Origin: Vitellaria paradoxa
Taxonomy: Eukaryota > Streptophyta > Magnoliopsida > Ericales > Sapotaceae
Length of the DNA: 64,000 nucleotides
Assembly (NCBI GenBank): GCA_019916065.1
Contig: CM034238.1
Location: 5,482,199-5,546,198 of the forward strand
Reading direction: 5' to 3'
Part shown: in pieces, positions 11,340 to 20,787 of the stretch
How the letters are laid out: each line of letters starts with the position of its first letter
Position numbering within the stretch: the stretch's first letter is position 1
Program-made: the position numbers and the translations under genes
Notes under the pieces: generated by a model
Databases searched by the model: none
Told to the model about the DNA's origin: nothing
Seen by the model: only the letters and a program-made list of their open reading frames with translations

Positions 11340-13860
11340 TCAAGGGTAGCTTCATATCATCCGTGATCTTCCAACTCCATGTCCACATCATTATCTTCTT
11401 CATCAGACCAACTTCCTTCAATGAAAAATAATTTTTTACATCAATGGCTAAGATCAAAATTTTCATTGCAATTAAAACACAAACCCTTATCTATTTGTTT
11501 TTTTAATTCTTCTGGAGTTAACCTCTTGATTGGTAATGTGTTTTGGCTCTTGCTAAGCACCCAAATTTCACTTGAATCTTATCTTTTCAACTCCATAATA
11601 TGGACACTTGCTTCATTGCGGGGACTCGTACAACTTTGCTAGTCAAATTGCTATAGATAGGGATTAATGGTTTGCAAGCATGAACATTAGTTTTAATATT
11701 GTTACTCAATCCACTAATAAAACAACCTACTTGTTGAGATGGAGTCAACTTCCCTGCTCTTATTAATAATTTTTCAAATTGAGTTTGGTAATCTCTTACC
11801 AAACCAATTTTGTTATAATTTTGTCAAATCACCAAAAAAATCTTGATATTGCGTTGGTCCGAACCTACAATAAAGTCTTTGTTTAAAGCACTTCCATGTA
11901 ATGATATGGGCATCTTCTTTGAGCAATTGATACCATAATGCGGCGTTACCTTCCATATTAAAAAAAGCTAGTGGAACCTTTTCCTCCTCAAGTATTTGGT
12001 GGAATTCGAGGAATTGGTCAGCTCTACAAATCCAACTTGTTAGGTCTTTGATTGGACATCAATTGTTACATATTTATATATTCAAATTACACTTGCACAC
12101 ATCATAAAAAGATATAAAATCTATGTTTTGTGCAGATTTCATCTCCATATCTCCAAAGTGGAATATGTGTTGATTTCCATCACAAAAACAAGAAATTAAG
12201 CTACATTGAGGATGTTGAGAAGAAAGCATGCTGCACAACACATCAAAGGATTGAAGCTATTTCAGAAGAAGAAGAAAATTCAGTTGAAATCAATGCAAAG
12301 AGATCAGAATCGCTATTCTGGAAATTTTTGCAGCAGAGGATCATATTCGAATATGGTTTTACTGTATTCGAATATAAGCTTCTTCACAGCAACGAAATCC
12401 ATGTGACCCCAACTTCTCCATGTGATGTAACCTGCAATCCAGGGAGGGCAAATCAGTAAAAAAAAATATAGGAGAAAGAAGGAGCCATCATGAGGACTAC
12501 ATTCGGTTAGAGGAGAGAGAAAGAGAGGGGAGAGAAGGAAGAGAGAAGTGGAGTGAGACACACACGAAAAACAGAGAAGATTCGGGGGAAGAGATTCAGT
12601 TTTTGTAGAGAGAGTTTTGGAGAGAAATTCATTGAGAGTTCATAGTTTTACATTGGAATTTCAATTCGGCATTGGAGTTTTTGAGATTTACATTTTGAAT
12701 TCATTCCAATTTCTGTAATCAGATTTTCAGTTCTAAATCCATTAAACTTTCAATTTCAGATTGTAATGTCTTCCAATCAGATTTCCACTTCTGTTTTTCT
12801 TCTTTTTAACATGCTCGGCTAAGTCTTCTTGGGCCAAGGCAAGGGTAATGCCCTTCCAATGAATCTCAAGTGGCCGTACTTCATGAATTTACTTTGAGTT
12901 CTTATGGTTATCAAGTCAATTTGCAGCTGGGTGTCTTAGAACTCATTGATTCAAGACCCGATTAATCCAACTTTGTATATCCTATTGATGAGTTCATAGG
13001 TGTTGCTTAACTTAGAACTCTCATGACATTATTGTATGTGGGTTGCTAGAATTAGAATTCCTATTGTCCTTAAAATAGGTTATGCACATTGAGTGTTTAA
13101 TCCATGGTTTGTTTCAATTGAAATTAATTTTCTCAAAAATCAGTACAAATTGATTTGGTAATTTATAAACTCTTGGCACTTGGAATTCATTCGGATTGGT
13201 ATTAAACTTGTCTTGCTCAACCTTTTATCACTTAATCTTTTAGTTTAAATTCACTTTGCTTTTGGGAAATTAGTTCAAAATCATCAACCAACCAAATCAG
13301 ATTTTAATTTTCTGTTTCACATTTTTCTGTGAGTTGTGTTTTGCCAAATTAATTTCCATTAGAGTCATTCACTTCATTACTCCCTAGATCCCTGTGGAAA
13401 TGACCTGGGACTCACCAGTTATTTTGTGCTTCAACCACACCTTGCACTTGGGGGAAAACTTGTCTTGATTTACCTCACTTAACACTTTCTTTAAATTTGA
13501 ATTTATAATTTGAATTTTCATTTGAGCTTTTATTTTGGAGTGAGGTAATTAAACAAGAACAAGCAGTCTTCCATTCCATTAAAGCGTGGGAAGTCAAGCT
13601 TTACCAACTTAAGCAAGTACTGGTTTATGGATTGTTCATAGTTGACGCCTCCTTTGTCCAGAGTTCGACCACCTATCGAGCGATTCTGATTGTGTAAAGT
13701 CTCCTTAAGGTCTCAAGTTTGGTTTATGGTTGTTAGACTATCAAACCTCACATTTATGGCAGTAAACATCCCTTTCACTTCAGCAAGGATCTTCTTTTAC
13801 CCATTGGTTAAAGTATTGACCTCAGACTCCAAGTGGCTCATCCATTGATCCTCTATACTT
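11340..13860 (-). pseudogene. Ty3/gypsy gag, broken by a solo LTR and stop codons
   Basis: Gag is the capsid/nucleocapsid precursor of LTR retrotransposons. Read on the minus strand from 13860: an N-terminal stretch with SRLESEV-like sequence; KLDFP-type and WICRANQF-type capsid motifs interrupted at 13565/12049 by the inserted LTR; then VRDYQTQFEKLLIRAG and QQVGCFISGL (11590-11800); then a zinc-knuckle-like CFNCNENFDLSH followed by a stop codon where Arg is expected (about 11430-11480). It ends in a short acidic EEDNDVDMELED tail. Frameshifts and stops make it non-coding. A second, partial copy is at 15121-15590. Confidence 0.8.
12049..13565 (+). mobile_element. solo LTR, 1517 bp, inserted in gag
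   Basis: It begins TGATTGGACATC and ends ACAAGAACAAGCA, with perfect 5-bp target duplications GTCTT at 12044-12048 and 13566-13570. The uninterrupted sequence exists in the tandem copy at about 15285-15300, which proves the boundaries. The 3' part carries CCCTGTGGAAATGACC, a word typical of the U5 end of large plant Ty3/gypsy LTRs, so plus orientation is likely. A 109-codon open frame at 12130-12459 lies inside it and has no recognisable domain. Confidence 0.88.
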
Positions 13861-13876
13861 GACTGTAATACCAATT
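13861..13876 (-). other. primer-binding site, tRNA-iMet type
   Basis: On the minus strand this reads AATTGGTATTACAGTC, immediately inside the LTR. It resembles TGGTATCAGAGC, the usual plant initiator-tRNA-Met primer site. The second unit (15586-15601) keeps a better match, TTGGTATTAGAGTCAGGC. Confidence 0.7.
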
Positions 13877-14312
13877 TGTTATGTGTTTGTGTAACTGATC
13901 TGGTATGTGGTTTACGGATAGGTTATTAGTTGGCCATTGATTTGGTATGTTATTTATGGAAAGGTAATTAGTTAGCCTGAGTGTTATTCTCTATTTTGGA
14001 TACACTCAAATATAAGGAGATAGAATAACGATTGATTTGCTTCGAGAGAAATCAGAACCTCTGGAGTTAGTCAACTACTAACCAAAAAGATGCATATTTT
14101 ACTTATTATTATCATCAAAAGTGATTACATATAGATAGATTAGGACTAAACCACTTTCCCTACAAATTAGGATAAACTCTCCACAACTCTCTTATCTTAT
14201 TTTAATTTAAATCAAATAACGAAATATTTTTTAACGTAATCTACTAACCAAATATAATACACTTATCCAACTCTAATTCACTGCAAATTTTATCCTAAAG
14301 TGGAACGTAACA
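13877..14312 (-). repeat. 5' LTR (minus-strand sense) of the gag-only element
   Basis: 436 bp in plus orientation, TGTTATGTG to ACGTAACA, with near-palindromic termini. It is very similar to the third LTR at 15602-16038, as expected if both derive from one LTR through the later tandem duplication. Confidence 0.85.
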
Positions 14313-15120
14313 GGTACACTTATAATTGTACCGCCACAACTTTTACTGGTATTTCTCAACAAAATCAAGAATTGAAGCCATTAAATGTGGAATAGTTGAC
14401 TGCGACATTGATATTTGCACTGTTAGGAAGTTAATCGTTGGATGTTTTTGTCATTTTATTAAGGCGGATAGCAAATTTTAATTCGGATAGATACTTGATC
14501 TTTACACCTGTCACAAGTCAACAATTAAATGACTTTGATCATGGATAGCAAATTTTAATTTAGACAACTACTTGGGAGTTGTGTTGATAAACTAGCATTT
14601 ATTGTACATTACTTCTATTGTCTCCCACTTGATTGATGATATATATTTATGTATATTTGTATATATTTAAATATAATTTTTTTATTTGCTACTTTTAAGC
14701 TGTGTTTAAAACAAGAGTTTATTCAGAAAAAATTGAATAAATAGGAATTTATATTCATCTATGTGCTTCTTGAGTAACTCTGTATAAGTTTATTTAATTG
14801 GTTTAATTTGAAATTTTCTGGCCAAACAAGACCAAATGCTTTGTGAATAGGGTTAGAGCCCATATCATTTTCTTTAGGCTTGATGGTCCATTAGTCTTTC
14901 AACCCCAAATGAAAGACTCTGCCCATTTAGCTTTATCAACTTGCCCACAGGGCCACACCCATGTTCTGGTCATCTAATGTTTTAATTGCGTTTATAATTT
15001 ATATTTTTTCTATGATCCATGTGGCAATTCATGGATTTTACCGACCCAGTTGATGACCTACGACATCGTTTCAACCATCTCTCTTAAATGATATGAGGCT
15101 GGGTCGGTGAAGAAAAATGG

Positions 15121-16038
15121 TGTCCTTGTTTAAAGCACTCCCATGTAATGATATGAGCATCTTCTTTGAGCAATTGATACCATAATGCGGCGTTACCTTC
15201 CATATTAAAAGAAGCTAGTGGAATCTTTTCCTCCTCAGGTATTTGGTGGAATTCAAGGAATTGGTTGGCTCTACAAATTCAACTTGTTAGGTCTTCCATT
15301 CCATTAAGGCATGGGAAGTCAAGCTTCACCAACTTAGGCAAATACTGGCTTATGGATTGTTCACAGTTGACACCTCATTTGTCCAAAGTTTGACCACCTA
15401 TCGAGCGATTCTGATTATGTAAAGTCTCCCCAAGGTCTCAAGTTTGGTTCATGGTTGTTAGATTATCAAACCTCGTATTTATGGCAGCAAACATCCCTTT
15501 CACTTCAACAAGGGTCTTCTCTTGCCCATTGGTTAAAGTATTGACCTCAGACTCCAAGCGGCTCATCCATTGATCTTCCATGCCTGACTCTAATACCAAT
15601 TTGTTACGTGCTTATGTAACTGATCTGGTATGTGGTATAAAGATAGGTTATTAGTTGGCCATTGATTCGGTATGTTATTTATGGAAAGGTAATTAGTTAG
15701 CCTGAGTGTTATTCCTTATTTTGGATACACTCAAATATAAGGAAATAGAATTATGATTGATTTGCTTCGAGGGAAATCAAAACCTTTGGAGTTAGTTAAC
15801 TACTAACCAAAAAGATTTATGTTTTGCTTATTATTATCATCAAAAGCGATTACATATAGATAGACTGGGACTAAACCACTTTCTCTACAAATTAAGATAA
15901 ACTCTCCACAACTCTCTTATCTTATTTTAATTTAAATCAAATAATGAAATATTTTTTTAACGTAATTTACTAACCAAATATAATACACTTATTCAACTCT
16001 AATTCACTGCAAATATTATCCTAAAGTGGAACGTAACA
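15121..16038 (-). mobile_element. duplicated gag fragment plus LTR (second tandem unit)
   Basis: 15121-15590 is the gag N-terminal and middle region without the solo-LTR interruption. 15586-15601 is the primer site. 15602-16038 is a 437-bp LTR, TGTTACGTG to ACGTAACA. It has no second LTR of its own, because it arose by duplication and not by transposition. Host sequence resumes at 16039. Confidence 0.82.
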
Positions 16039-16726
16039 AGTACGCTTACAATTGCACCGCCACAACTTTTACTGGCATTTCTCAACAAAATCAAGAATTG
16101 AAGCCATTAAATGTGGAATAGTTGACTGCTACATTGATATTTGCACCGGTGGGAAGTTAATCGTTGAATGTTTTTGTCATTTTATTAAGACAGGTAACAA
16201 ATTTTAATTCGGATAGATACTTGATCTTTACACCTATCACAAGTCAACAATTAAATGACTTTGATCATGGATAGCAAATTTTAATTTGGATGGCTACTTG
16301 GGAGTTGTGTTGATAAACTAGCATTTGTTGTGCATTACTTCTATTGTCTTCCACTTGATTGATGATATACATATGTATATTTGTATATATTTAAATATAA
16401 TTTTTTTATTTGCTACTTTAAGCTGTGTTTAAAATAAGTGTTTATTAAGAAAAAATTGAATAAATAGGAATTTATATTCATCTATGTGCTTCTTGAGTAA
16501 CTCTGTATAAGTTTATTTAATTGGTTTAATTTGAAATTTTCTGGCCAAACAAGACCCAATGCTTTGTGAATAGAGTTAAAGCCCATATCCTTTTCTTTAG
16601 GCTTGATGGTCCATTAGTCTTTCAACCCCAAATGAAAGACTCTGCCCATTTAGCTTTATCAACTCGCCCACAGGGCCACACCCATGTTCTGGCCATCTAG
16701 TGTTTTAATTGGGTTTATAATTTATA

Positions 16727-18263
16727 GAAAATTGTGTTTAAGTCATACTTTGCATTCTTTTAAGTTTATTAGTCACTCTAAACAAAAAGTATTGCTTTTA
16801 AGTTATATTTGTGTAGAAAGTTTTGTGAATAGGTCACACTTTTGAGTGGGTCCCACAAGTTTGTTTTAAATATAATTTCTAATATACCAAGAATACCCTT
16901 TATTTCTATAATTAAGTTAGACGAGAGTTGCCGGAAATCATGCTAACCGAAAATCACGTTTCTTTCGTTTTTGTTTTCATTCCTTATAAATTGCGTGAAA
17001 ATATGGTATATCATTAATTTGAACGAGTACCGACTGAGATTAACATTAGTCGAAAAAGGAGAATATACAAATCTGTGTACTAGTACTATTTCTAGTGGTA
17101 CTGTTTCGTATAAATGAATAATCTTATAAAAACAGTATCGAATATAACAGCACCAGTTATATGGCATGCTCATACTGTTTCGTATAGATGTGGTACTGTT
17201 TCGTATAAAATGCATGCTTATATAAACACAGTACTAGATGGCCAAGAGTACCACGTGCGTGTAGTACTGTTTTGTATAAGATGTATGCTCTTGCAAAAGC
17301 AGTACCGAATGTGTCTAGTATGCAGACAACACCATGAAACACAGAAAAAAAAATCACATATCCAATATATGGCTGATAGTACCACATGGATGAGAGTATC
17401 ACATGCATGCGATACTGTTTTGTATAAGATACATACTCTTACAAAAATAGTATCGATTGTGTCTAGTATGCAAACAACACCATGAAACACAAAAAAAAGT
17501 CACATATTCAATATATGGCTGACAGTACCACATGGATGAAAGTACCACATGTATGTGGTACCACATGCATGCGGTACTGTTTTGTATAAGATACACACTC
17601 TTACAAAAATAGTATCGAATATGTCTAGTGTGCAAACAGCACCATGAAACACAGAAAAAAGTCTCATATTCAATATATGGCTGATAGTACCACATGGCCG
17701 AGAGTACCACATGCATACGGTACTATTTTGTATAAGATGTATACCCTTACAAAAAAGTACCGAATGTGTCTAGTATGCAAGCAGTACCATAAAACACAAA
17801 AACAAAGTCACATATTCAAGATATGGCTGATAGTACCACATGGATGAGAGTACCACATGCATTCTAGTATGTAAACAGATCCATTAATAGTTGGTTTGTG
17901 TTATGTATCGATTGATGTTTTTATGGTAATATGAAAATAATACTGGTAAAAAACAGTACCGATATTGTTTCTAGTGGTACTGTTTCATATAAATGTGTGC
18001 TCTTGTAAAATAGTACCGAATGTACATTTTAAATCCGTTTTGATTATGTTTCAAAAATCGATTTTGAATCTGTTTGCGACGAAGATGGAAAGTTGCGGAA
18101 GTTACGAGCGTTTGGATAAAACTAGCAGTTTCAAGGTGTATTGAAAATGCGTGATGTCCTTTTTTGTCTTTTTGTTGCAAATGTGACTTATTCACAAACA
18201 AGTTTTTTTGGTATAACTAAAATCCTTATAAATCTATAAATAGTGATCGGCCTCTAAAAACCC
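16727..18263. mobile_element. unclassified non-autonomous element, copy 1 (1537 bp)
   Basis: Both homologous empty sites (about 3190 and 15000) lack it. TTATAATTTATA abuts both ends (16715-16726 and 18264-18275), giving a target duplication of up to 12 bp. The outer parts match the element at 38294-39733. Near the left end, AAGTCATACTTTGC, AAGTTATATTTGTG and AGGTCACACTTTTG recur; near the right end the same motif appears inverted (TGTGACTTATTCACAAA). The interior (about 17230-17870) holds four to five units of 148-162 bp rich in GTACCACATG. Open frames across the array are by-products of repetition. Long target duplications and subterminal inverted motifs suggest a MULE-like DNA transposon, but this is inference. 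Confidence 0.65.
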
Positions 18264-20074
18264 TTATAATTTATATTGTTTACCATGATCCATGTGGCAA
18301 TTCATAGATTTCACTGACCCAATTGATGACCCACGACACCGTTTCAACCATCTCTCTTAAATGATACGAGGCTGGGTCGGTGAAGTAAAATGGTAAAAGC
18401 GAGGAAGAAGAAGAAGAAAGAGAGAGAGTGAAAAAATGAAGGAAGAAAAAAAAGAAAGAAAAAGTTTGAGAAATTGGTTGAAGTTTAACTTTATTATTTT
18501 CAGTTGAGAACCAATATTTAGTTTCCAAAAAACAAAAAAAAAAAAAAAATTGAGAGACAATATATATATATATATATATTTAATGAAGCAAAACCCCGCC
18601 GATTTATTACACCCCTTAACGAATTGCATAATCAGTAAATAAATTGAGAATCCATACAACACCACACAAATTGGTTAATATTATTTTTTTTTTCAATTTA
18701 ATCGGTTTATTTGTGTTCCTAGAAAGAGGCAGCATGATAAAAATCATTATTTTCAGTTAAATTTCCGGAGTTTAGGACTGTTGTTTTTTTATTTATTTTT
18801 TGTTTTTTTCCCTTATATGTTTTTTAAATCAAAATTTAATTTCTTTTAAAAAGTTATAAATTTTAAGTGTGTTGATAGTATTCGAATAAAAAAAATAAAA
18901 AAATTCATAGACGTTTGGGCAAAAGTTCAAAAAAAAAAAAATAACTGTTTCATTATTTTTTTACTCGGATGGATAGCTATTACCGAAATTTGTTGATTTT
19001 TTTTTTTTTTTTTGTCAGATGCAATTAACACTCCTAAAAAGTACAATTTCTATATATGATATTAAATTTTGTTGAAAAAAATTATAAATTGAAAAAACTA
19101 TAAAAAAAAATTAAATGGTAAATTACACATGACTCCGCTCAACATTTAGGTAACATTGACCCCTTTCGTTAAATAAATAATTAAAATTTAACAGTTAAAA
19201 TAACTAAAATTTTAAATAACTTTCCTACTTTAGCCTTCCCTATCATATTTTTGTTAGTTTTCTTTACAAAAATTTTCAATTTTTTTAATTTTTACTTGCT
19301 TTTAATTTTTTTAAAAGAAAACTTACAAATATATGAGAAAGAGAAATGAGTAAAATAAAAATAAATGCCTAAATTTTTAGTTAACTTGATATTTTCTATT
19401 AAATTTTAACAACTAATTTAAGAGAAGAGAGTTAATATTAATAATATTTCAAAATAAAAGAGATAATTTAGTATAGTTTTTAAAAGTTAATGAATAATAA
19501 ACATAATTAAATATTGAGGGAATGTTAGTATAATTTATCCAAAATTAAATATCAACTTTTCATAACCAAATCAAGCCTAAAAAGTGCACGCTCCTAAATT
19601 TTAGTTCTTTTGGACCTTTGGTAGGTTGAAGATTTATGGAGATTAATTTCTTACCCTTTTTGTCCCGCGAAACTTGATCTTGGCAATAAATTTTTAAATT
19701 GATTTTTATTCTTCAAAGTTAATTTTTTTTCTTTTGTATTAATTCCATAATATCATACCTATTTTATATAAAAATTAGAGTAATAAATTCAGATAAGTAA
19801 CCAAAATAATTTACTTCTCTTAATAGACATATAGGACTTATTTGGTAAATGATAAAAGTCTTAAATTTTTCTTTTTTTTTTTCAATCAAAATTTACTAAA
19901 TATATAATTTCCTTTTTTGCGCATAAAATCATTAAATTTTTTAATTCTAATTAATTTTTTCTTTTTTTTTTCAACATTCATAAGTTTTTATTAATTGAAT
20001 TTGCGGTAAAGAGTTACTAAGTACTAATAATATTTGCACTTCTTTATTAGTTCTCCTATTTCATAACAACTTTA

Positions 20075-20425
20075 GGAAGCATTTGGCAATGAAATTTTTA
20101 GCAAAAAATACGAATTTTTGATTTTTGTGTGTTTGATAAACCATCAATTTTTGTCACTTTTCTACGATACTACAGTAACTTTTCAACTTAAAGTTACTAA
20201 AATTAAGTTGCTAAAAATTATCAAAATTAATTAAAAATTACCAAATGTTATTAAAAATTACTAAAAGTTACCAAAATTTTTATCACACATCTACAAGTTG
20301 TAAAAAATTATTAAAAATTACTAAAAATTATTAATTGTTTCACCAAACACACAAAAAAATTATAACTAGAAATTTTTAATAAAAAATATTAAAAATTATT
20401 AAAAATTATGCCTCCAAACGTTTCA
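20075..20425 (+). mobile_element. Tourist-like MITE, 351 bp
   Basis: It starts GGAAGCATTTGG and ends CCAAACGTTTCA, a 12-bp terminal inverted repeat with a few mismatches. It is flanked on both sides by TTA (20072-20074 and 20426-20428), the PIF/Harbinger signature. The interior is a monotonous series of TTAAAAATTACT-like words. It lies immediately right of the duplication arm and upstream of the DAHP synthase gene. Confidence 0.75.
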
Positions 20426-20517
20426 TTAATTTACTAAATAAAAAAAAATAAAATAATGTGGACTGGAAGGACTTAATATCCTGCTAAAAATTGGATGATG
20501 CAAACGGAGTACGGAGA

Positions 20518-20685
20518 AATTGCCACCCCTCAGAGCCCATGCTCCGGCCTCTTGCAAGGTTGTTTGCATGAAATTGCCACCCGTCGAACCCATGCTCCGC
20601 CCTTGCATCATGCAAACTCGTTTACGTGCAATTGCCACCCGTCGACTCCATGCACCGGCCAAATGCATGGTTGCATGCATGCTTA
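20518..20685 (+). repeat. three 53-58-bp tandem repeats with CATGCA motifs, upstream of DAHP synthase
   Basis: Units begin at about 20518, 20571 and 20629 with AATTGCCACCC and continue through CCATGC-CCGGCC-type sequence and TTGCATG. They are much more GC-rich than the surroundings. The third unit ends in overlapping CATGCA/TGCATG words, the RY motif bound by B3 factors in seed promoters. They end about 100 bp before the ATG, so they lie in the core promoter or 5' UTR. Confidence 0.7.
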
Positions 20686-20787
20686 ATTTGTTTTCTTCCT
20701 CGTATTTCTGTATACATCACTTTGTGATCTCTGTTTTTCTCACTCAAGAAAGTAGAGAATACTTCGAAGAAAAGTGGAGAAGAGATA

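Larger units (their letters stand above)
10823..14312 (-). mobile_element. gag-only Ty3/gypsy-type LTR retrotransposon, degenerate
   Basis: Direct repeats at 10823-11310 and 13877-14312 bracket a minus-strand interior with a tRNA-iMet-type primer site and a gag gene, but no protease, reverse transcriptase, RNase H or integrase. After gag the interior jumps straight to the pol-end-like and polypurine-side sequence. The target duplication is GGTAG (10818-10822) and GGTAC (14313-14317), and the empty site is preserved in the left arm at about 1916-1920. A 1.5-kb solo LTR interrupts gag. The element is either a pol deletion derivative or a natural gag-only non-autonomous type; one interior cannot tell which. 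Confidence 0.85.
11872..18391. repeat. tandem duplication of about 1.72 kb spanning gag, LTR and host flank
   Basis: Unit 1 is 11872-15120 and unit 2 is 15121-18391. Each runs gag fragment, primer site, LTR, then host flank. After removing the solo LTR with one target duplication from unit 1 (about 1522 bp) and the element at 16727-18275 from unit 2 (about 1549 bp), the units are about 1727 and 1722 bp. The junction is at about 15120, where host sequence ending GAAGAAAAATGG meets gag sequence TGTCCTTGTTTAAAGC. Confidence 0.85.
8879..20066. repeat. right arm of the tandem segmental duplication, expanded by insertions
   Basis: It matches the left arm (1-5605) in four blocks: 8879-10822, 14313-15120 (repeated at 16039-16726), 18264-18515 and 18517-20066. 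Sequence present only here: the gag-only LTR element, its solo-LTR passenger, the 1.7-kb tandem duplication and the element at 16727-18263. No gene other than retroelement gag is visible. Positions 8866-10822 and 18277-20066 are otherwise featureless AT-rich DNA. Confidence 0.85.

Noticed and set aside
12130..12459. 109-codon open frame as a host gene
   Set aside because: It lies wholly inside a solo LTR with perfect target duplication and has no recognisable domain.
17114..17847. Several overlapping open frames of 67-123 codons on both strands with similar repeated peptides
   Set aside because: They fall in the 148-162-bp tandem array of the unclassified element. Similar peptides in several frames reflect DNA repetition, and no protein family is recognisable.
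17230..17870. CRISPR-like pattern of repeats and spacers
   Set aside because: Units are contiguous tandem repeats of about 150 bp in a plant nuclear context, without short identical repeats and unique spacers.
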